Positions 1 to 12,619 of a DNA stretch of 64,000 nucleotides are shown here, piece by piece (positions within the stretch are counted from its first letter, which is position 1; the number at the start of each line of letters is the position of its first letter). The stretch is taken from contig JAYKKT010000064.1 of NCBI GenBank assembly GCA_036023115.1, forward strand, positions 3,339,501 to 3,403,500, read 5' to 3'. The notes under the pieces are model-generated. The model was not told where the DNA came from, did no database searches, and worked only from the letters and a program-made list of their open reading frames with translations. The DNA comes from Brasenia schreberi (Eukaryota; Streptophyta; Magnoliopsida; Nymphaeales; Cabombaceae). The position numbers were made by a program, and so were the translations under genes.

Positions 1-271
1 TTTATGTCGAAAGAAATTGGTATCAGTTCCCTGCTTCGTGTCATGTTATCTGTCGTTAACCCAAGTTCATGTTAAAAGAGGTTGACCCGAAAATGATCTA
101 CTTTCTTTCGTATCTATAGATAGAGAGAACATGCACATTTAACTTGTGTTCTTTGGTATCAGCATAGGTAGATTCAGAGTTCATAAGCCAACGACAGCAA
201 AGGCCATGACCTTTTAAATCGTGTCACTCATGTCATGTTAATGTCTACACGGAATAGATAAGGTTGTGTTA

Positions 272-489
<218 letters not shown>

Positions 490-595
490 TTCCTCAAGTA
501 CTCTAAAGAAAATAGGCCTTTGTGACCTAAAGTCTTATTTTGTGAAAAAAATTGAAAGAAAACTAGTTGTTTGATTACTGTGTATCTAATACTTT

Positions 596-790
596 AAGGT
601 AGATGGGTAGTTCAGAACTGAACTGACTGTTCGAACCGGAACCGAACTGCTTGTGGAACCGGCGGTAACCAGAATTGATTGAACCAGCCCCTGAACTTAA
701 ATGGGCCTCATTATAGTTCATGGTCTCCGGAAACCGGTCCAGAATAAGAACCGGTGGTTCCAATATTTTTCTAATATCTTTTATCAAATA
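596..790. repeat. AACCGG/GGTTC-rich interspersed repeat, copy 1
   Basis: This stretch is dense in GAACCGG, ACCGGT and GGTTC words. Similar sequence recurs near 1375-1545, 4085-4690, 5080-5290, 7037-7425, 12620-13110, 37376-37756, 37970-38290 and 58075-58465. It has no coding signature. It looks like a degenerate short interspersed element of unknown class. Confidence 0.5.
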
Positions 791-1149
791 TATCTTCATC
801 GTTACAGCTGGTGATGAGTTAGACTCTTAGTAGGCGCTCGCATTGGGCTAATGCACCCTTATATTTGAGAAAGAAAAGCTTTTAAATAATATTTTTGAAA
901 TCCTTTATCATGAACATACATTAGTTCATTGGTATTTAAAAAAAATTTGCTTCCTTATATTAAAAAAAATTGAAACTGGTGTCAACGGTTTCGGTCGACC
1001 TTTGTGCTTCAGTTTATACGTTTTGTATATCGCATTATCAACATTTAATACTAGTTCAGTTAGCGTTGATTGCATTTGTCTATTTAAATTAAGCCGTATT
1101 TTATGGCCTAATAAGGTTATTGAGAAAAGATTGAAAGTGACAATCAATA

Positions 1150-1400
1150 GATGATAAAACTAGAGAAAATCTTCTAAGATGGTTTAAATACGTGAAAATG
1201 CTATCAAAGAAAGCTTGGATAAAATGTATGAAAAACTAAAAAGAAACTAAAGAACAAAAAATGTTAGAAGAAGACTATAAAAAGTATTGAAAAAATAATA
1301 AAAATTTATTTAACTTATGTTGAATTAACTATTAACGTCACACACGATCAAGTTCTATAAAAACAAAAAAAAATTATGTAGCCGGTCTCGCATGACCTTA
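1150..1400 (+). mobile_element. Degraded 3' end of an RTE-type LINE
   Basis: The stretch follows the 3' part of the better-preserved RTE copy at 44235-45640: GATAAAA, AAGATGGTTTA, GTATTG(A)AAAAAATAATAAA, then a taactattaacgtcacacacga block and a TATGTAGCCGG word. It is heavily mutated and has no open frame. It is read as a 5'-truncated insertion on the + strand. Confidence 0.55.
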
Positions 1401-1884
1401 ACAAGGGTTTTAGAAATTGGATTATAACCAAAAATCGAACTGAACCGACCAATTTTTTGGTTCGATTATCCTTATAATCAGGTCCTTGAATTCTCCGTTG
1501 ATTTGGTCCGAACCAATAAATCGAGCCACTAAATTGTGTCCAATACAAAATGAGAGTTCACCAAGATATAACATATACAAGAGCCTTGATTGTGTAGCTC
1601 AACAATAATGACACGTGACACGAAACGTAGAGAGACTCGTTCTCCTGTCGAGAATTGCATACTCGTTTACACATCTCACGAGCAAAAGTTACCGTGTCAC
1701 CACCGTGTCATTGTCACAAGCAACAGTGTGGCCACTAAGATGCCTCCGGCGAGAATCTCGGGGTTTTGCATGTGTAAAGAGTCCCAAACGTTCGCTTTTT
1801 CTTTTTTTGTTACGTTTCCTTTTCCCACCTTTTGCTGCTTCATTCATAGTCACCGCACTCGTAAAATTTTATGGGTCGAGCACA

Positions 1885-1965
1885 CATAGCAATAGCCCAA
1901 GTTGAAGGTCATGAGTTCGATACTCGGGGCATGCATGTGGCTTTCGCCTTGGACCACTATGAACG
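1885..1965 (+). repeat. tRNA-derived SINE-like repeat, + copy
   Basis: It carries the family core AAGGTCATGAGTTCGATACTC, a B-box-like stretch, followed by the GGGGCATGCATGTGGCTTTCGCC tail type. Related copies occur across the window on both strands. The A-box side is degenerate here. Confidence 0.5.
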
Positions 1966-2647
1966 AGTTCATCTTATGACTCGAATCTCGGCTAGCTTCA
2001 CTTGACCACGAGTTCGAATTTACCGAATCGAGCGAGCCCATGATTCGGTAATCTTTTACAATGAGGCTGGAAACTTGACCAGTAATGTTAATGGATCATC
2101 AGAATCATATCGGAATCCAACCCAAAATCTAAATCCAACTAACCTATTTTTGCTGATTGAACACCAACTACCCAATTTCTCGATATGATATTTTTGATTG
2201 TTGCACCTCGGTTTTGTGATCTAAACGAACTGAACACAAGCTGGTTCAATAAGTTGGACAAACTGGATCCGAAATACATTGGCTCGTTTAGTTAAGCATA
2301 TAAAACTTGCAGCAAGTATATGCTAAAAACCAACCTTAACACACTAATTGGGTGTATATATGACATATATTGAACTATTAAATTTCAATTTTTTAAGAAT
2401 TTTGTATGAAAAATAAAATGTTGACTTGATTATAAGCAAGATATTAAATTCTGTGCTCAAACTTGTGTGTGAAGAGTCGTATTTGTTATACGAGAAGCTC
2501 GTCTAACTTGGCTCTTGTTCGATTCATGTTTGGCTTGGCTCGGGTGAGATAACGAGCCGAACATGGACAAGATCTTCAGTTCAAGAAACAAGCCATAAGC
2601 TGCTCCTGTTTGGTTCATTTTTGCTATTTTTCTGTTTTGGTAAAATG

Positions 2648-2730
2648 TGAGGCCGAAGTCAGATGCACGCCCTAGGTGTCGAACTCATGACCTTCAACTT
2701 ATGAGTCGAATCACTAACCAGGTGAACTGG
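2648..2730 (-). repeat. tRNA-derived SINE-like repeat, - copy
   Basis: Read on the minus strand it gives a CACCTGGTTAGTGATTCGAC-type A-box half, then AAGGTCATGAGTTCGACACC and a GGCTTCGGCC tail. This is the same layout as the copies at 4184 and 47985. It ends about 90 bases upstream of the GILT TATA box. Confidence 0.6.
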
Positions 2731-2820
2731 TACGGCTCGTTTCGCTATTTTGCCAGAACCCGCTACAAGGTTCTCTCTCTCACACACACGCACACGCACA
2801 CGCACACATAGAGTTCACGC

Positions 2821-2828
2821 TATAAATA
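2821..2828 (+). promoter_or_regulatory. TATA box of the GILT gene
   Basis: TATAAATA lies about 50-60 bases before the first ATG codons, a normal plant core-promoter spacing. A CA-rich microsatellite (about 2780-2807) sits just upstream. Confidence 0.6.
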
Positions 2829-2913
2829 GCCCAAGGGGTGAACCCAGTGAGGAAGTGGAGAGAACAAAGACGGCACTAATGGAGGTCTCTCGCCTGTGTC
2901 TCTCTTCTTTCTA

Positions 2914-4466
2914 ATGATCTTCGTCCTCTTCCTTGCATTACGATCGGAAGGACGGAGCTACTCATTCTCGAAACCGGCTGCCTCGGCGAATGGATCAGCA
3001 TTGTCCGTCGCCGGTGGAAGAAAGCACGCCGTCACCGTCCATGTCCACTACGAGTCGTTATGCCCTTACTGCTGCAATTTCATCGTCAACTATCTCTCTA
3101 AACTATTCACCGACGGACTGATCGACGTCGTCGATCTAAATCTAGTTCCCTCCGGGAACGCGAGGGTCGGCGCTAACGATACGATCGAATGCCAGGTTCT
3201 TTTGCTCCTCTAGTTGATTAAGCTGTTGAATTCAATTAAATCCTGAAAATTGGAAAATGCATATCCCTTGTTCTCGAGTTGCTTATTATTTTACAAGAAG
3301 CTGAGTTCGAACTCATTTTGAACTCGTTTCAGTTCGATCGCACAAATTTTGAGCTTATTTGAACCCATACTTGTATTCGTTTTAATTCATTTTCGATATC
3401 ATCCAATTTTTTGTATATTCCACCTGTAAATGATCTATTGTAGCCATTGAAGAATCAAGCACCATAGAGAAGATTTACCTTAGTCCATAAGTTTTCATCG
3501 TGATGCACTTATCATGGTTTCATCAAAGTCCGGGTCCTATAATATCCTTTTGGAATTGCCAACTATTCATCTTTCTTTAACATATAAAATGTATAACATC
3601 AATCCATATATTTCTTTTGTCCCGAATTTTTCAGCATGGTCCATACGAGTGCTTCTTGAATACGGTGGAAGCATGTGCAATAAATATCTGGCCTGACGTG
3701 GTATGAACAAACCTTCTGCTCTTTAGCTTTTTTCTTTTCTTTTCTAGGCACCAGTTTTAGAATTAATTCAAGCAATTATTTATGGCCTTCTATCATCTTA
3801 ATTAAATCGTATTAGTAATTAAATGCAGCATATACATTTTCGTATTATTCATTGCCTGGAGGGTCTTACCCTCGAGCGGAGAGCCGCAGAATGGGAGACT
3901 TGTTTTACCAAGAATACGACCCAGCTTCGACAAATTGGCGAATGTTACAACAGTGGTCGTGGGAAAGAGGTTCTAATTTCCCCCCTACTCTCTTTTTAAA
4001 CGCTACAACAGGATGACGAATGTTATAATCAACTAATCAAGGTTCAACGTAACGGGTGTGACACAAACTCATGGTAGAGTGCGAGTAGAGGTAGACATGC
4101 TTGGAACCCGAACCGCACCTGATCTCCGCCTGGACAAATCGTCAAAATCATTCAGACAACCAATTTAGTTGAGCACAAAGTGCAATCGCTCACCTGGCTA
4201 TGGGGGTTGACTCACAAGTTGAATGTCATGAGTTCAATGCCAGGGGTTTGCATGAAGCTTCGACCTCCCCATATACCAAAAAAGAAAAATCATTTAGAGT
4301 AGGGGCATTCAGAGTTTGGTTTGGTTTCGTTCTAGCTTCAACCTTGAACCAAACCACTAATTTCGGTTCTGAACAATGGTTCTACTAATTTAAGGATTTT
4401 GTGAAATACAATGTATTATGCCACGAGTTTATTTGGATCTATGGTCTGCACTTTATAAGTATATAA

Positions 4467-4517
<51 letters not shown>

Positions 4518-7500
4518 CCTATGTACATATAAAATATGAATGTAGGTATATAATGATTCTCATGGTTCCGTTCCAACACTGGAACTGTAAACCGAACTGC
4601 CAGAATTTTTTTCTAACTTAAATCACACCAAACCAAACCAAACCACCAAACTTCTAGAACTAAACCACTGGCGGTTCCATGAACACCCCTAATTTGGAGG
4701 TTCAGGTTAATTGAGATAAAAAAAAACTTCTATAAAATCCATTTATACTGACTGCGACTTCAGCACGCTGCTATCACGGCAATTTTACCATGATGGTTGA
4801 TTAGCATATCATATGCATTGTTAAAAAGTATACTTTATGTTACAATGGGGAGGCTGAAGCAAGATGCATGCCCCTTTAACTGGCGAGTTGGCCCCCTAGA
4901 CAGATGAACCATTATTTTTTGTGCATTAAACAATATATTTTCTAATGAAAAACTTAGAATTATACATAGGGTATTGTACCACACAAAAGAGATTGCCATC
5001 GTATGATATGTTTGATACAAATTAATGAATAGAGAGTCCATAATAAGTTGAATTACATCACAAACCTCTACTTCGACATGCCGGTCTGGAATTGGTCTGG
5101 CTGCTTGAACTAGAACTGAACCAGCCAAAAGAGGAACCGGCTAACCGTACCTTGAACTGTACCCCAACAAGAGAAACCCTCACCCCCCCCCGGGACCTTT
5201 TTTTTATGTTTTTTATTCTTTTGGGTTTACTTCAATTTTTTGTTCAGACTGGAACCCGACTCGAACTAGCGATTACCCAAGGGCCTTATAATTGTAGGTC
5301 ATGAAAACTTTTGGTTGATGGAAACAATACGATATGATCTTGCTGTTTTTTTAGTTAAATGCTAATAAGACACAAGATAAACTATAATGGGGACTAACAC
5401 TACATGTAGCCCACACTTAGAAATAAAAGTTATATCTTAATTTAATCCTTTTGCCATGAGTTTAACTTGAAGATTATTCATATTTCTTGCAGCTTGAACT
5501 GAAAAATGTTGCAGAGTTCGACATTCTGAAGTCTCGGCACAAATATGTGCACTGGGTGGTAGTGAATGGCCATGCACTTCATCATGTGCTTTTCTATTCT
5601 CTCTTCTGTTTGCTTTTATTTATTTTCCACCACAGTTGAACTTATTAACACAAAAAAATCCTGTTTATACACACACATATGTCTGTGTTTAGTGCATAGC
5701 ATGAAAATTTTGAATGGAAAAGGAAAAGTATAAGCAAATATCACAAGAACAGTTGAAGTTTTGTGAAACTATTGTATTCTAAACAGTAAAAGAAAGTTGT
5801 AAAAATAAAACCAATACAAAAAGTAATTTACAGCAATGGGAAATAGGTTTAAGAAGAGTTCCCTTAAAAAAATATACATCACAAATTTGAAATTCTCAAT
5901 TAAATTTTAGAGGAATTCACTGAATAACATCTAAAGTGTTTTCATCTCATTCTCATCCCTTTTTTTGCGGAAAACATGAATTTTGAGTGTTCGGCAATTT
6001 ACAAAAGATGTCGAAGACAAAAATGAAGATGATCAGATAGATGAGTGATCACACAAGGAAAGACCGTATACATAATGAGGTTACTAGAAACAAATTATGA
6101 GTGGTACGAATAGATGATAAAATGAGAACAAATCATTTAAGATAGTTTGGACATTTAGAAAAACAACCAAAAGAAGCTTCAGTAAGAAAGCATGAAAACC
6201 TAGATTATAAAAATGTTAAAGAGAACGAAGAAAACCACAAAAGTATTGGAAAAAACAATAAAGAATCATATAACTTATTGAATTCACTGCTAACAGGACT
6301 CTATGGAAACAAAGAATTTATGTACCTTAGTTGTTGTTGTTATCATATGAAATTGAAGCCCCATGTGATGTCTTAGTGTATGATACGCTTAACACGAAAT
6401 GAAATTGCTTGTTTTGGCCTCAAGTAGTGTACTGGAATAGTGAAACAACAATAAGAGTATTTTCAGCAATAAATAGGGTTTTAAGAGAAGCTTCTGTTAT
6501 TAGTGGTGGATTAATGTGGATTAGTAGATCACCACTCTTTGGTAGATTATTGCTCAATTACATCGACTGTGTATCGGCTGGCATCCGCCATAGGCTAAAC
6601 CGTGCCTCCCCGAAAGAAACTTAAAACTTTAATTGTTGTTTTAGAGAACACTACCACTTTATGATGATGCCCGAATTTTCGATTCGTTGATACTTCTCAA
6701 ATAGAAGTTAATTTCTCTTAAGCAGAAGCACCATGGCCGAAAACCACATCCAATTTGCTTTTATTAGTAGATCATTTACATCAAGATTGAAAGAACTAAA
6801 GTTACGCAACTTCACTAACATTTCAGCTGAAAACCATTTTTACATATTAAAAGATTTAAAACTCATCTTTAATATTCGATGAAGATGTTAAAAAAATGTA
6901 AGAAACCATATATTTTGTCTTTTATTTATTTTGGTAGAACGGAGATGCCAAAGCTTGATGCACACCCCAGTATTGAACTCATGACCTTCAACTTGTAAGT
7001 CGATCACCTTAGCCAGGTTAGCTGTTAATAGCTTTGTAGACATGTCTGGTTCTGGGGAAACCGAAATCACTGGTTTTAGTTTGTCAGGGACCAGAACCAA
7101 ATCATCTCTGGGTCAGTTCTGGATCAAGTTAGAATTGTTGGTTTTGGGGTAGTTTCAGTTTCGAAACTGTTGGTGTGGTTTGAATTTTTTTTTTGACAAA
7201 CAATGATCGAGGTACCAATCAATTTATGATAATGAGATGAAAAAATATTTAAACCACATTTAGAGGTAGTTTAAACCTCCAGTTTTTGAATACCATAAAC
7301 TATAACCAAATCAAGGGGTCCTCGGTGTCGGATCCAGTTCAGTTCGTTCCGGTTACTGGCAATTCCGCGAGTGGTGCAGTTTCAGTTTGAACAGCTGAAC
7401 CAGTTCCGAACCGGTCATGTCTAGTTCTTTGTGCTTATCCTTAAAAAAATTGCAAATTCATATAGGACTCTCAAGACAATGCATTTACACGGACCTAAGT

Positions 7501-7713
7501 CATCTTAATATGGGTTGTAGTGTTGTTTCCACTTCGATCTTAACCTTGCTTGAGTTTTGAAAATAATTACAGGACTACGCAAATGTGGAGCAATACATCT
7601 GTAGATCTTATACAGCTGGGGTTTTGCCAAAAGCTTGCAAATCTCTGGAGTTGAAATCTTTTGATGGCAGAAATGATCGATACAACAATGTCTGTCATGT
7701 TGATCATGAATAA
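2914..7713 (+). CDS. GILT: GILT-type thiol reductase, five exons
   Basis: This is a gamma-interferon-inducible lysosomal thiol reductase family protein. The family reduces disulfides in the secretory or lysosomal route. Exons by frame and splice sites are 2914-3195, 3635-3700, 3829-3969, 5493-5585 and 7573-7713, joining without frame breaks to 240 residues, a usual family length. Residues 1-15 form a short hydrophobic signal-like segment. The active-site CPYC is at residues 50-53. The GILT signature CQHGxxECxxNxxxxC reads perfectly as CQHGPYECFLNTVEAC across the exon 1/2 junction. The first ATG of the leader is at 2879, but that frame stops at 2912-2914, so I chose the in-frame ATG at 2914. 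Introns 3 and 4 are enlarged by repeats, including an RTE fragment. The identification is firm; the start codon is the weak point. Confidence 0.93.
4085..4690. repeat. AACCGG-rich repeat in GILT intron 3, itself interrupted
   Basis: The GGTAGACATGCTTGGAACCCG start and the GGCGGTTCCATGAACACCCC end resemble other copies of this family. A SINE-like piece (4184-4285) and a TA tract (about 4470-4516) interrupt it, so the layers seem nested. Confidence 0.45.
4184..4285 (+). repeat. tRNA-derived SINE-like repeat in GILT intron 3
   Basis: An A-box-like CGCTCACCTGGCTA is followed at tRNA-like spacing by TTGACTCACAAGTTGAATGTCATGAGTTCAATGCC (anticodon-arm and B-box region), then a CTTCGACCTCC tail. It aligns with the copy at 47985-48098. 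Confidence 0.65.
4848..4912 (-). repeat. SINE-like fragment, - strand
   Basis: This is a short minus-strand fragment with the GGGGCATGCATCTTGCTTCAGCCTCC-type tail and part of the core. The rest of the unit is lost. Confidence 0.4.
5990..6342 (+). mobile_element. RTE LINE 3' fragment in GILT intron 4
   Basis: From AAGATGTCGAAGACAAAAATGAAGATG through GACCGTATACATAATGAGGTTA to a CTTAGTTGTTGTTGTTA tail, this matches the 3' third of the element at 44235-45640. It covers the last RT-protein residues and the short 3' UTR. Its frame is broken. It is a typical 5'-truncated insertion in the same orientation as the gene. Confidence 0.8.
6945..7022 (-). repeat. tRNA-derived SINE-like repeat, GILT intron 4
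   Basis: The minus strand shows CTGGCTAAGGTGATCGACTTACAAGTTGAAGGTCATGAGTTCAATACTGGGG, the same plan as the copies at 4184 and 47985. It abuts the AACCGG-rich repeat that follows. Confidence 0.6.
7037..7425. repeat. AACCGG-rich repeat with mirrored ends, GILT intron 4
   Basis: It begins GACATGTCTGGTTCTGG and ends CGAACCGGTCATGTCTAG, so the two ends read as near inverted copies around a purine/pyrimidine-biased interior. The length of about 390 bases is close to that of the copy at 37376-37756. No reading frame is supported. Confidence 0.5.
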
Positions 7714-9030
7714 ATTATGCTCTGCGACCAAAGCAAGGGCTGCTTATGATGTGATTAGTTACTAATATAGTTTGATTTTTGGCATAATCAATTTACATGT
7801 AATCGCATCCAGTGTTGTCTTTCTTCCTCTAATTGAAGAAGTGCCAGTTATATGATATTTCACTTTGACACTCATCTTGCATATTTTCGTGTCAAAAACA
7901 GGTCAACCCAAACACAACTTGTATTTTCGTGTATGGTAGCGCAACATGAATGTGACCTGTTTTGATTTGTGTGGTGAAAGACCCAATACGATTGGCATGA
8001 AATGTTCCTCTTTTTCTATATATATGTATATATATATATAGAGAGAGAGAGAGATGATTTGAATAGTTTATGTTTCTGGAGTGCATGATATATGCTAGCA
8101 GATGATGAATATTTTAGCATATCCAAATAAATCTCAGTTGGAAAATAAATGAATGAGATTTGAGTTCAAAAATAACATGTCTTGCTTTATATATTAAAGA
8201 TACTTATAAAAGATAAAAGTGTACTTTTGTTTTTAAAATTAAAAATTCAATTATTTATTTATTAAATTACACAGTTGGGATTTGTTTGAATATATTAACA
8301 CGAAATGTTGCTATCATGTACTACTTTTGTCTATCCAAAGAGAAAGGTTGGATCGTGTCATTAGTTTTTTACTAAAATATGATATGACGCAAGACGAAGA
8401 CGACAGGAAATGTAAAATTGCTACTGATTTCCTACACAAATGTTTTCATGTTCAGATTTCGATCCGTTTTTGGTATGAACACGAAAGAGCACTACGAAAA
8501 CACATCCGAAAAATACGAAACTGCCGTGTATTTTATCCTCTTAGATCAACACAAAAGAGACACGGTCCTGACAGAGCCTTTTACTTAAACATGGCTCTGG
8601 TGCTTTAACGCCATTGCTGCTGGTGGAGAGTTCGACTCCCTAGAGAGATGGTGCACGTTTTGTGTGTTAAGGCTTCGGCCTACTTTTGTAACAAACAAAG
8701 AAAAATTAGTTGTAAGTTTTCATAATTGTGCTATATAACTCCATTTCCTGCGCAAATATTATATTACTCTAAACTTGTTTTGTTTAAATAATCCCACATC
8801 GAGTTAACGACTTATTAGTATATGCAGAACGGACGGGAATCCGTTCGTTTATGAGGAAGATTCACGCATCTAGACCGTTTATCCTACAGATCTGCCCCAG
8901 GGATCTTGATCATTCTAGCGAACGCACGGTCCGTCAAGATGGATAGACGGTAGGTACCGTAATCTGCCTGTTTTACCTGAGAAAACCAACTGTTCAATAT
9001 TTTCGTTCACAATTTCTGGCTCCCTCTCTC
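7714..9030. other. Intergenic between GILT and AE7
   Basis: It holds the GILT 3' UTR, a short TA/GA tract near 8018-8054 and a SINE-like copy at 8605-8700. The longest open frame (8282-8608) has no recognisable domain. From about 9030 the CT-rich tract and the following bases look like an AE7 leader exon. Confidence 0.6.
8605..8700 (+). repeat. tRNA-derived SINE-like repeat
   Basis: GGTGGAGAGTTCGACTCCC (B box) is followed by GGTGCACGTTTTGTG and AAGGCTTCGGCCTACTTTTGTAAC. It matches the subfamily of 12826-12925 and 13440-13545. Confidence 0.6.
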
Positions 9031-9347
9031 TCTCTCTCTAGTTGTGTTCCCGATCAAATTCCGCGAGAGTTTGCCCGTGATATTCTTAATCGAAGGTGCT
9101 GTGCTTGTGTTGATTCAATCTTTCCTCCTCTAATTCTGGGTGGTCCTTTTATGTCATGTCTGAGATTTTGGGATTCTTACTATGATGTTGTATCTGTTGG
9201 TTTGGGCAGTTTGAAGTTCAAGGCGGATTTTTTTCTGCCCTCATTTTCTCATAAAATTTAGGATGGTAACTTCTGGATTATGATGGGGGGTGGTGTGATT
9301 TCTGCAGGATTGGTATTGTCGGAGGAAGGACGTGAAATTTCGTGAGC

Positions 9348-11774
9348 ATGGTTTCCGGATTGATTAACGAAAATCCCGTGGTTTATGAGACGAAACAGCG
9401 GTATGAACGGCCTGCAAGAACGTGCAAAGGGAATGGCGTCGAGGGTATCGACCCTCTGGAAATTTATGATATCCACTGCAATTTGGTGCTTAATTTCTTC
9501 ATTTTTACACTCTGCGCAGCTTCTTCGTTTGCTCATTCTTAGAGTTCTTATTTTATATAGGAATTTCTTAAATGCCGAAGTTTTGCGTATAATGATGTTG
9601 ACTTGATATACATCGCTGTGTCAAACAAAATAAGAACCATAGGTCATCTACGTTTTCTGTGGACTAGAACAATAAGAGATAAGATTTATAGGGACAATGC
9701 TGAATGTGTATGTTTATATCATCCTTATTTGACATATTAGTTCGTTTCTTTTTGCTGATAAATGGCATATCCTACCATAGTTTGTTCTCATAGGATGCAC
9801 TATATGTCTGCCTTTACATTTCTGTAATGACAATTACGTTCCAATTTGCTGTGCGGAGAGGAATTGAAGCAATCCTAAGTATTAGCAGTGATGTTATAAA
9901 CCACATAGTTTGTCTGCTCAGGAGCTGCTGTGGAAATTGATGGGTCCTGGCGCTATTGAGTGCTCTAATATTATAGATACGAACTCTGGCAAAACAGAAA
10001 GGTACATGTTAGGGGATTCATTGAGCGTTCTTCAATATAGTTCCAGAATGCATTGCAGGAAAGTTAATTTTTAGTGAACAAGGAATTAGCAGTCAATTAC
10101 ATGTAATATTATTTATATTGAGGATGAAACACCAACTAGAAACTGTGACAACTGAGTGCAACTTATGCTTGCTAAAAAAATCCACAACCCATGTTTTTGA
10201 TTGATCTATAACATCGTTGATCTTGTGGTTGTGAGAATGGGTGGAACCTTGGTGGATGGCCATGGGAGCTAACTCTAGTTGGCAGCTTCCTTGTCTAGAA
10301 TCTAGCTTGTATCATTTTTTCAAACTTAATATTAGGATAGCCAAGTTGGGAGTGTAATACAAAATGCTGCATGCGTGTGCACGCACATACAATTGTTTGA
10401 ATAGATTCTTCTTTGGACATGAAATGTTCAACTTGTAGTGCAGGGATTATTATCCCACCAGCAGCCTTCTGTAATGTAAGCACAATCTTTTAGTTATTTA
10501 AGCTGACTACTATGAGATGGTTTCATTTGATGAAAAGTTCATGCTGCTCGTGTTTTCACTTTTCACAATCATAGATTACTGATTGAAAAGAAAAAATCAT
10601 CTGATTCACTGATTTTCTTTGATTGTAAAATTACTTGCTGAATTCTCTGTACAATTCACTGCTGGACCAAATATGGTTCTGATATTGTAAAATCTTCACT
10701 GTATGGACTTTTTCATCTTCCATTGGAAGTCTTAACAATCAAAAAGTATATCAGGGATATAAAAGACCCAGAATATCCTTACACTTTGGAGCAATTGAAT
10801 GTGGTATCAGAGGAAGCAGTTGAAGTGAATGATGAGAAAAGAATTGTTAGGTAGGTGTGGTGTTGAACCAAGAGACTATATCTTCTGCCATAATCTTCTT
10901 CCTAACAATATGAAGTGCTGATGAGACAATTTCTTTCTGAATTAGGGTGACATTCACGCCAACTGTTGAGCATTGCAGTATGGCAACAGTTATAGGCCTT
11001 TGTCTACGGGTGAAGCTCATGCAAAGCCTTCCTTCTCGATATAAGGTGAATCATGTGCTATCCATGTAAGATGAAAATTAAATATTTCTGCATGTCTTTC
11101 TCACGCTTTGGTCCTAAAACAATTGTTTTAGGGGTGAAATACAAGAAGTAAAACATGTGCAAGCACTCAGAAAAATGAGGATTCATAGCAGTAGAAAGAA
11201 AGCTATTCAGGATGCCATGAAGATGGGTTTCAACCATGAACATGCACCATATTAACAAGAACATATCCGGATACATCCCTTACTATAATGTTAAGGAAAA
11301 ATGCAAAATCAACAGACCTCTTAATATAATGTTAAGGATAAATTGAAAGCCAACAGACTCCTCCTTGAATATCATGGCCTTCCTTTCTTTCAAACACTAA
11401 GAGCCTTTAGAAACATCGCATAGCTAATGCAGACTGGTGACTCCTTGCCCATAGAAAACGCAACTGAAGTTAACCAATACGTTCCAGGCTTAGCTTTTTA
11501 TTCATTTTCATGACATCAAATTATATCTTGGCAGATTGACATCAAGGTAGCACCAGGAACTCATACCACGGAAGATGCAGGTATTCTTTATTCACATGCC
11601 TCTGTTACGTAATAGGTAGAACAGCCATTCAACAGTAGCCTGTCATTTGTAATCTGCTATTCTAAAATGGCAGTGAATAAGCAGTTGAATGATAAAGAAC
11701 GTGTTGCAGCAGCAATGGAAAATCCAAATCTGTTGGGGATGGTCGATGAATGTCTTGCTACGACATTTTCCTAA
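9348..11774 (+). CDS. AE7: AE7/MIP18-family cytosolic Fe-S assembly protein
   Basis: AE7 (CIAO2B/MIP18-like, DUF59 fold) is a targeting subunit of the cytosolic iron-sulfur assembly complex, which hands Fe-S clusters to nuclear and cytosolic enzymes. Exons are 9348-9470, 10747-10850, 10946-11045, 11535-11580 and 11674-11774, giving 157 residues, the standard length. The protein starts [14 protein letters not shown] and carries [34 protein letters not shown] (with the conserved Cys), [10 protein letters not shown] and [19 protein letters not shown]. All are family blocks. Exon 1 ends at ...EIYD, but no GT follows there; an in-frame GT 15 bases later would add IHCNL. A leader intron (AAG|GTGCTG near 9095 to CTGCAG near 9307) seems to precede the start. 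The other three introns are clean GT-AG. Confidence 0.93.
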
Positions 11775-12144
11775 AGTAAAGTCTAGGAAAGCTTTCAAAG
11801 GAGGATTTGAAATAAAAGGGAGTTAAAGTGAAGTTCTATTTTTTTCACGATGGGAAGGATTACAGTGGCCCTGTTGGGCTAGTTTCCCAAGCAGAACATA
11901 TAGATTTCAGGTATTCCATCCAGGTACATTTCCCTTAAGTGGAAAATAAGTTTTCTGTGGTAATCTGCCAACAATCTCTTACATACTTGATGAAGTCTAA
12001 GTGTTCATTCTTATGAGAAAAAGAATCACATACTTTTGTTGATGTAAATTGATTCAGTAATTACAAGCTACACTACGATTCTGCACTTGTCTGTGGCTGT
12101 GCAAATCCAGGTGCTCGAGTGCATGTTCTTTTGCATCACCACCA

Positions 12145-12251
<107 letters not shown>

Positions 12252-12619
12252 ATTGTGCCATTAATGCTCACAAGTAGATGTATTCGTGTGGATGATGAAT
12301 GATTGATTTGTGGTTGATGGTGACCATGAATTCACGTAGGAAACACGAAGGCTTGGTTTTGGTTTAGATAGTCAAACTATTTTTAGGGTTGTCATCATTT
12401 TGTGTTTTCCCGACTTCAAATTGAACTATGAGCATGTTACACTGGCTTGATTAGGAGTAGTCTGTTCTGCTTTCAATCTTGTAGAAACTTACAGCACCCA
12501 ACTTTTACTTTGTAAATCAAGTTAATTTGTGGTAGAAGGCGTTCAGGAAGGGCCTCGGTTGTCTCACAGGCGGCACGGTTTTCAATCCTACGGTGATCAA
12601 ATCGCTGCATAAATCAAAA

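Noticed and set aside
8282..8608. 108-codon open frame
   Set aside because: It has no recognised domain, no visible splice partners and no typical start context. It lies in repeat-bearing intergenic DNA.
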